This document shows, piece after piece, positions 61,285-64,000 of a stretch of 64,000 nucleotides of DNA. The stretch is taken from the NCBI GenBank assembly GCA_023419315.1, contig JAEZYE010000051.1, positions 1-64,000 of the forward strand. Direction: 5' to 3'. The stretch is from Pseudomonadota bacterium. GTDB taxonomy: Bacteria; Pseudomonadota; Gammaproteobacteria; Xanthomonadales; Xanthomonadaceae. Within the stretch, counting starts at the first letter, position 1. Every line of letters starts with the position of its first letter. The position numbers and the translations under genes are program-made. Below the pieces are notes generated by a model. It did not search any database. It saw only the letters and a program-made list of their open reading frames with translations, and was not told the origin of the DNA.

Positions 61285-62061
61285 ATGCGACTGACTGCCC
61301 TGCCCGCCTTCGACGACAACTACATCTGGGCGCTGGCGGATGATGACGGCGACGCGCTGATCGTCGATCCGGGTGATGCGGCCCCCGTGCTGGCTGCCGC
61401 CGGCCAAGGCCTGTGGCCCGCTGCGGTGCTGCTCACCCATCATCACAACGACCACATCGGCGGCGTGGCTGCACTCCGCGAGCGCTGGCCGACCCTGCCG
61501 ATTTACGCCCCCGAAGACGAGCGCATTCCGTTCGATTGCACCCGCATCGGTGAAGGCGAAAGGATTTCGCTGAAGGGCTGGAGCCTCGATGTGCTCGCCG
61601 TGCCCGGGCACACCCGCAGCCACATCGCCTATTTCGGTGGCGGACAGGGCGTCCCGCACCTGTTCTGCGGGGACACCCTGTTCAGCCTGGGCTGTGGGCG
61701 CATGTTCGAAGGTACGCCCCCCCAGATGCTGGGCTCGCTGGATCGACTGGCCGCCCTGCCCGGAGCCACGGCAATTTGCTGCGGTCACGAATACACGCTG
61801 TCCAATGGCGCGTTCGCGCGAACAGTGGATCCCGCCAACCCGGCGCTGCGGCGTCGACTCGAGGAAGCCCAAGCCATGCGCAACGCCGGTCGCCCCTCGC
61901 TGCCGTCTTCCCTGCAGGTGGAGCGGGAAACCAACCCCTTCCTGCGCGTGGACAGCGAGGCCGTGCGAGCCGCCGTGAGACATCGGCTGGGTCGGGAACC
62001 GGCGGATCGTGTGGAAACCTTCGCCGAACTGAGGCGCTGGAAGGACACGTTCCGCTCATGA
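61285..62061 (+). CDS. gloB: Hydroxyacylglutathione hydrolase (glyoxalase II)
   Basis: 258-residue MBL-fold thioesterase that releases D-lactate and glutathione from S-lactoylglutathione. The metal motif is THHHNDHIGG; later ligands are in VPGHTRSHIAY, FCGDTLFSLGCGR and CCGHEYTLSN. ATG 61285 (MRLTALPAFDDNYIW) matches the usual start. Its stop overlaps the mltD start by four bases. Confidence 0.96.
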   Translation: MRLTALPAFDDNYIWALADDDGDALIVDPGDAAPVLAAAGQGLWPAAVLLTHHHNDHIGGVAALRERWPTLPIYAPEDERIPFDCTRIGEGERISLKGWSLDVLAVPGHTRSHIAYFGGGQGVPHLFCGDTLFSLGCGRMFEGTPPQMLGSLDRLAALPGATAICCGHEYTLSNGAFARTVDPANPALRRRLEEAQAMRNAGRPSLPSSLQVERETNPFLRVDSEAVRAAVRHRLGREPADRVETFAELRRWKDTFRS

Positions 62062-63260
62062 GCCGTTTGCGGACGCCGCGACGCCTGCGCCCAGCCGTGG
62101 CGACGGCGATATTGCTGATTCTTGCCACGGCCAGCGGTGCCGGTGTTGCGCAGGAATCAGACGCGCAGGCGGTCTCCGTCGAACCGACGCCCGAACCGCA
62201 GACGACCGCTGGAACCCGCAGCGGTTGGGAGATCTACCAGAATTTCCGTGCCGGCCTGGCCGATCCGGAGTGCGATGCGGAAGCCACGGGCGGTCGCTGG
62301 AAAAAGCAGTTCGCCCACGCGCCCGGTCAGCTCTCCCGCACTGAAGACGATCTGCTGCCCCTGTTCGGCTATGTGGTCGATGCCCTGCGCGAAGCTCAAT
62401 TGCCCACCGAGTTCGCACTGATTCCCTTTGTGGAAAGCGGCTATCGGCCGGGCGCCCGCAATCGCACGGGTCCGACCGGCCTGTGGCAGTTCATTGGTGT
62501 CACCGCGCGCAATCATGGCGTTCCCGTCCGCAAGGACTACGACGGCCGGCTCTCACCGGTGGATTCGACGCAGGCGGCCATCCGCTATCTGAAAACGCTG
62601 CATGGCATGTTCGGCGGCGACTGGCGGCTGACGGTCATGGCCTACAACGCCGGCGAGTTCCGCGTGCTGCAATCCATGCGCCGCACCGGCATGAATGCCT
62701 CCAACGCCACACCCGCCCATTTGCCGGGGCTGTCTCCGATCACCTATGCCTATGTGGAAAAACTCCACGCGCTGGCCTGCATATTCCAGCAGGCCGATGA
62801 TGCGGAGGCCTGGCGCGAGCGCATGGAGCGCCCGGTTCCTCATCTGAAGGTGCACGATCTGCCCGCTGACGCGCGCAGCCTGGAACACTGGGCACGTGCA
62901 AACGGCCATGACAGGTCGCAGGTGCAGCGCCTCAATCCCGCGTTGTCGGCGAAGATGCCCAGGCTTGAGCGACCGCTGCGCGTACTCGCACCTTCGGCAT
63001 CGCGCTCGCCCACCCTCGGTATGGAAGAGGCCATGGCTTCCGCTTTCGATGCCGGCACGTCGCTGGACACGCCGCCCGCTTCATCGGAGGCGACGACGAA
63101 GGAAGCATCATCGCGGCCGCGTGCACACAAAGTGCGCAGCGGCGAGTCCGCCTGGACCATTGCGCGACGTTACGGATTGAAGCCGCAGCAACTGCTGGCC
63201 CGCAATGGTTTGAAGCCGGATGCTGTCCTGCGTCCCGGGATGACGCTCAGGCTCGAGTAG
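62058..63260 (+). CDS. mltD: Membrane-bound lytic transglycosylase D (MltD-like)
   Basis: 400-residue murein transglycosylase. There is a signal peptide (residues 1-30). The SLT domain has the catalytic Glu in FALIPFVESGYRPGA and the motifs GPTGLWQF and VMAYNAGEFRVLQ. One C-terminal LysM domain (HKVRSGESAWTIARRYGL) binds peptidoglycan. The E. coli homologue carries two LysM domains, so this one is shorter. Four-base overlap with gloB, as in the conserved gloB-mltD neighbourhood. Confidence 0.92.
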   Translation: MSRLRTPRRLRPAVATAILLILATASGAGVAQESDAQAVSVEPTPEPQTTAGTRSGWEIYQNFRAGLADPECDAEATGGRWKKQFAHAPGQLSRTEDDLLPLFGYVVDALREAQLPTEFALIPFVESGYRPGARNRTGPTGLWQFIGVTARNHGVPVRKDYDGRLSPVDSTQAAIRYLKTLHGMFGGDWRLTVMAYNAGEFRVLQSMRRTGMNASNATPAHLPGLSPITYAYVEKLHALACIFQQADDAEAWRERMERPVPHLKVHDLPADARSLEHWARANGHDRSQVQRLNPALSAKMPRLERPLRVLAPSASRSPTLGMEEAMASAFDAGTSLDTPPASSEATTKEASSRPRAHKVRSGESAWTIARRYGLKPQQLLARNGLKPDAVLRPGMTLRLE

Positions 63261-63284
63261 AACGGACGGCGGCCATCCACGAAA

Positions 63285-63312
63285 AAAAAGCCCGGCATTG
63301 GCCGGGCTTTTT
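63285..63312. terminator. Bidirectional terminator between mltD and ppiD
   Basis: AAAAAGCCCGGC-attg-GCCGGGCTTTTT, a perfect hairpin between convergent genes. Confidence 0.9.
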
Positions 63313-63334
63313 CATCATTGCGAAAGGCCAGGAA

Positions 63335-64000
63335 TCAGAGGCGCTCTTCCATCACCTTGACCTGGAACTGCTTGCGCATGAACTTCACGAACTCGGTCGA
63401 CGAGCCCACGCCTGCGAGCTGCACCAACTGCTGCTTCATGCCCTCGCGTTGTTCCGGCGTCACCTGACTCAAATCGCCATCATTCACCTGGGTCACAGCA
63501 AACACGGCGAAAGCACCGTTGCCCAGCGCGATGCGGCCCGCCGAGGCCTTGCCCTCGGCCGGACGCGGCACCGCGAAAATCTGCTCGTTGGCTTCCGGCG
63601 TCGGCACCGGCATGCCACGCGGCATCGAAGCCATCTCGTTGAACTGCAACTTGTCAGCCGTCGCAATGTCCTTCAGCGATTCACCCTTGGCGATACGCGC
63701 AACCAGGGCATCGGCAGCGGCCATGTTCGCTTTCTCCTGGCGATCCAGGCGAATGGCGGCGATGACGGCATCACGCACCTGCGCCAATGGCTGCGGTTGT
63801 TGCGGCGTATGGCCGGCCACACGAATGACGATTCCGTGGTTCGGCGCGATTTCGATTGGATCGCTCACGGTGCCGTCCTGAATCAGGTTCTCCGAGAAGG
63901 CGGAGCGGAGCACGGCCGGATTGGCGAGCACGCCACCGGCGGTCGCACGCGTGAACGGACCTGCCTTCTGCAGCGGCAGATTCACCGCTTTGGCGGCGGA
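63335..64000 (-). CDS. ppiD: Peptidyl-prolyl isomerase PpiD, C-terminal part (runs off the right edge)
   Basis: The last 222 codons of a larger protein; the frame stays open to base 64000, so the start and the membrane anchor are outside the window. The visible part matches the region after the parvulin domain of PpiD (AFSENLIQDGTVSDPIEIAPNHGIVIRV region, IRLDRQEKANMAAADALVARI). PpiD is a periplasmic chaperone tethered to the SecYEG translocon. The family identification rests on this C-terminal half only. Confidence 0.78.
   Translation of the reverse strand, partial: SAAKAVNLPLQKAGPFTRATAGGVLANPAVLRSAFSENLIQDGTVSDPIEIAPNHGIVIRVAGHTPQQPQPLAQVRDAVIAAIRLDRQEKANMAAADALVARIAKGESLKDIATADKLQFNEMASMPRGMPVPTPEANEQIFAVPRPAEGKASAGRIALGNGAFAVFAVTQVNDGDLSQVTPEQREGMKQQLVQLAGVGSSTEFVKFMRKQFQVKVMEERL

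Overview
The window looks like chromosomal DNA of a GC-rich gammaproteobacterium of the Xanthomonadales (a Lysobacter/Luteimonas/Xanthomonas-type organism). The reasons are the base composition, the family resemblance of nearly every protein, and several layouts I associate with that order: rpoE-rseA-mucD without rseB, yceD-rpmF-fabH without plsX, and gloB/mltD divergent from a methyltransferase-rnhA-dnaQ group. Most of it is core genome. These calls come from reading the sequence and from family knowledge; no database search was run.

Layout. 1-2.7 kb: two secreted RHS/YD-repeat genes in tandem on the minus strand; the second carries a frameshift and runs off the left edge. 3.0-6.1 kb: a fatty-acid desaturase and its ferredoxin reductase, divergent from a FabR/DesT-type repressor with a palindromic operator between them. 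6.1-14.3 kb: L,D-transpeptidase, AidB-like dehydrogenase, FAD monooxygenase, cold-shock protein, purine salvage (mtnP, hpt), nagZ, a CYTH protein, rlmD and a response regulator fused to an Hpt domain. 15-20.6 kb: recO, era, rnc, a DUF4845 gene, lepB and lepA. 20.7-24 kb: the envelope-stress operon rpoE-rseA-mucD, with a good sigma-E-type promoter upstream. 24-28 kb: a FadB-type beta-oxidation protein, a small conserved protein, a phytochelatin-synthase-like protease and an NTF2-like protein.

28-38.4 kb: pilZ, holB, tmk, mltG and pabB, then the fatty-acid synthesis cluster fabF, acpP, fabG, fabD, fabH, rpmF, yceD. 38.5-49.2 kb: maf, a GT39-type membrane glycosyltransferase, moxR-DUF58-transglutaminase, slp, hinT, recR-ybaB-dnaX, tRNA-Ser(GGA) and the SRP RNA gene. 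49.2-54 kb: a tightly packed minus-strand run kdkA, MBL hydrolase, moaA, moaC, moaD, moaE, beta-propeller. 54-57.5 kb: GT9 glycosyltransferase, nitronate monooxygenase, DUF6165 and SDR genes. 57.5-64 kb: tRNA-Ser(CGA), a PP2C phosphatase, dnaQ, GNAT, rnhA, methyltransferase, gloB, mltD and a partial ppiD.

The most unusual signal is shared by the two tRNA-Ser genes. Downstream of each lies a hairpin-rich element that splits a copy of the tRNA T-arm and ends in a second, CCA-containing copy of the tRNA 3' end, about 156-158 bp after the real one. Four hairpins are conserved between the loci, with a compensatory base-pair change, which suggests a structured RNA made from the tRNA-Ser transcripts. 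The layout resembles the 3'-tRNA repeats (rtT) of the E. coli tyrT operon.
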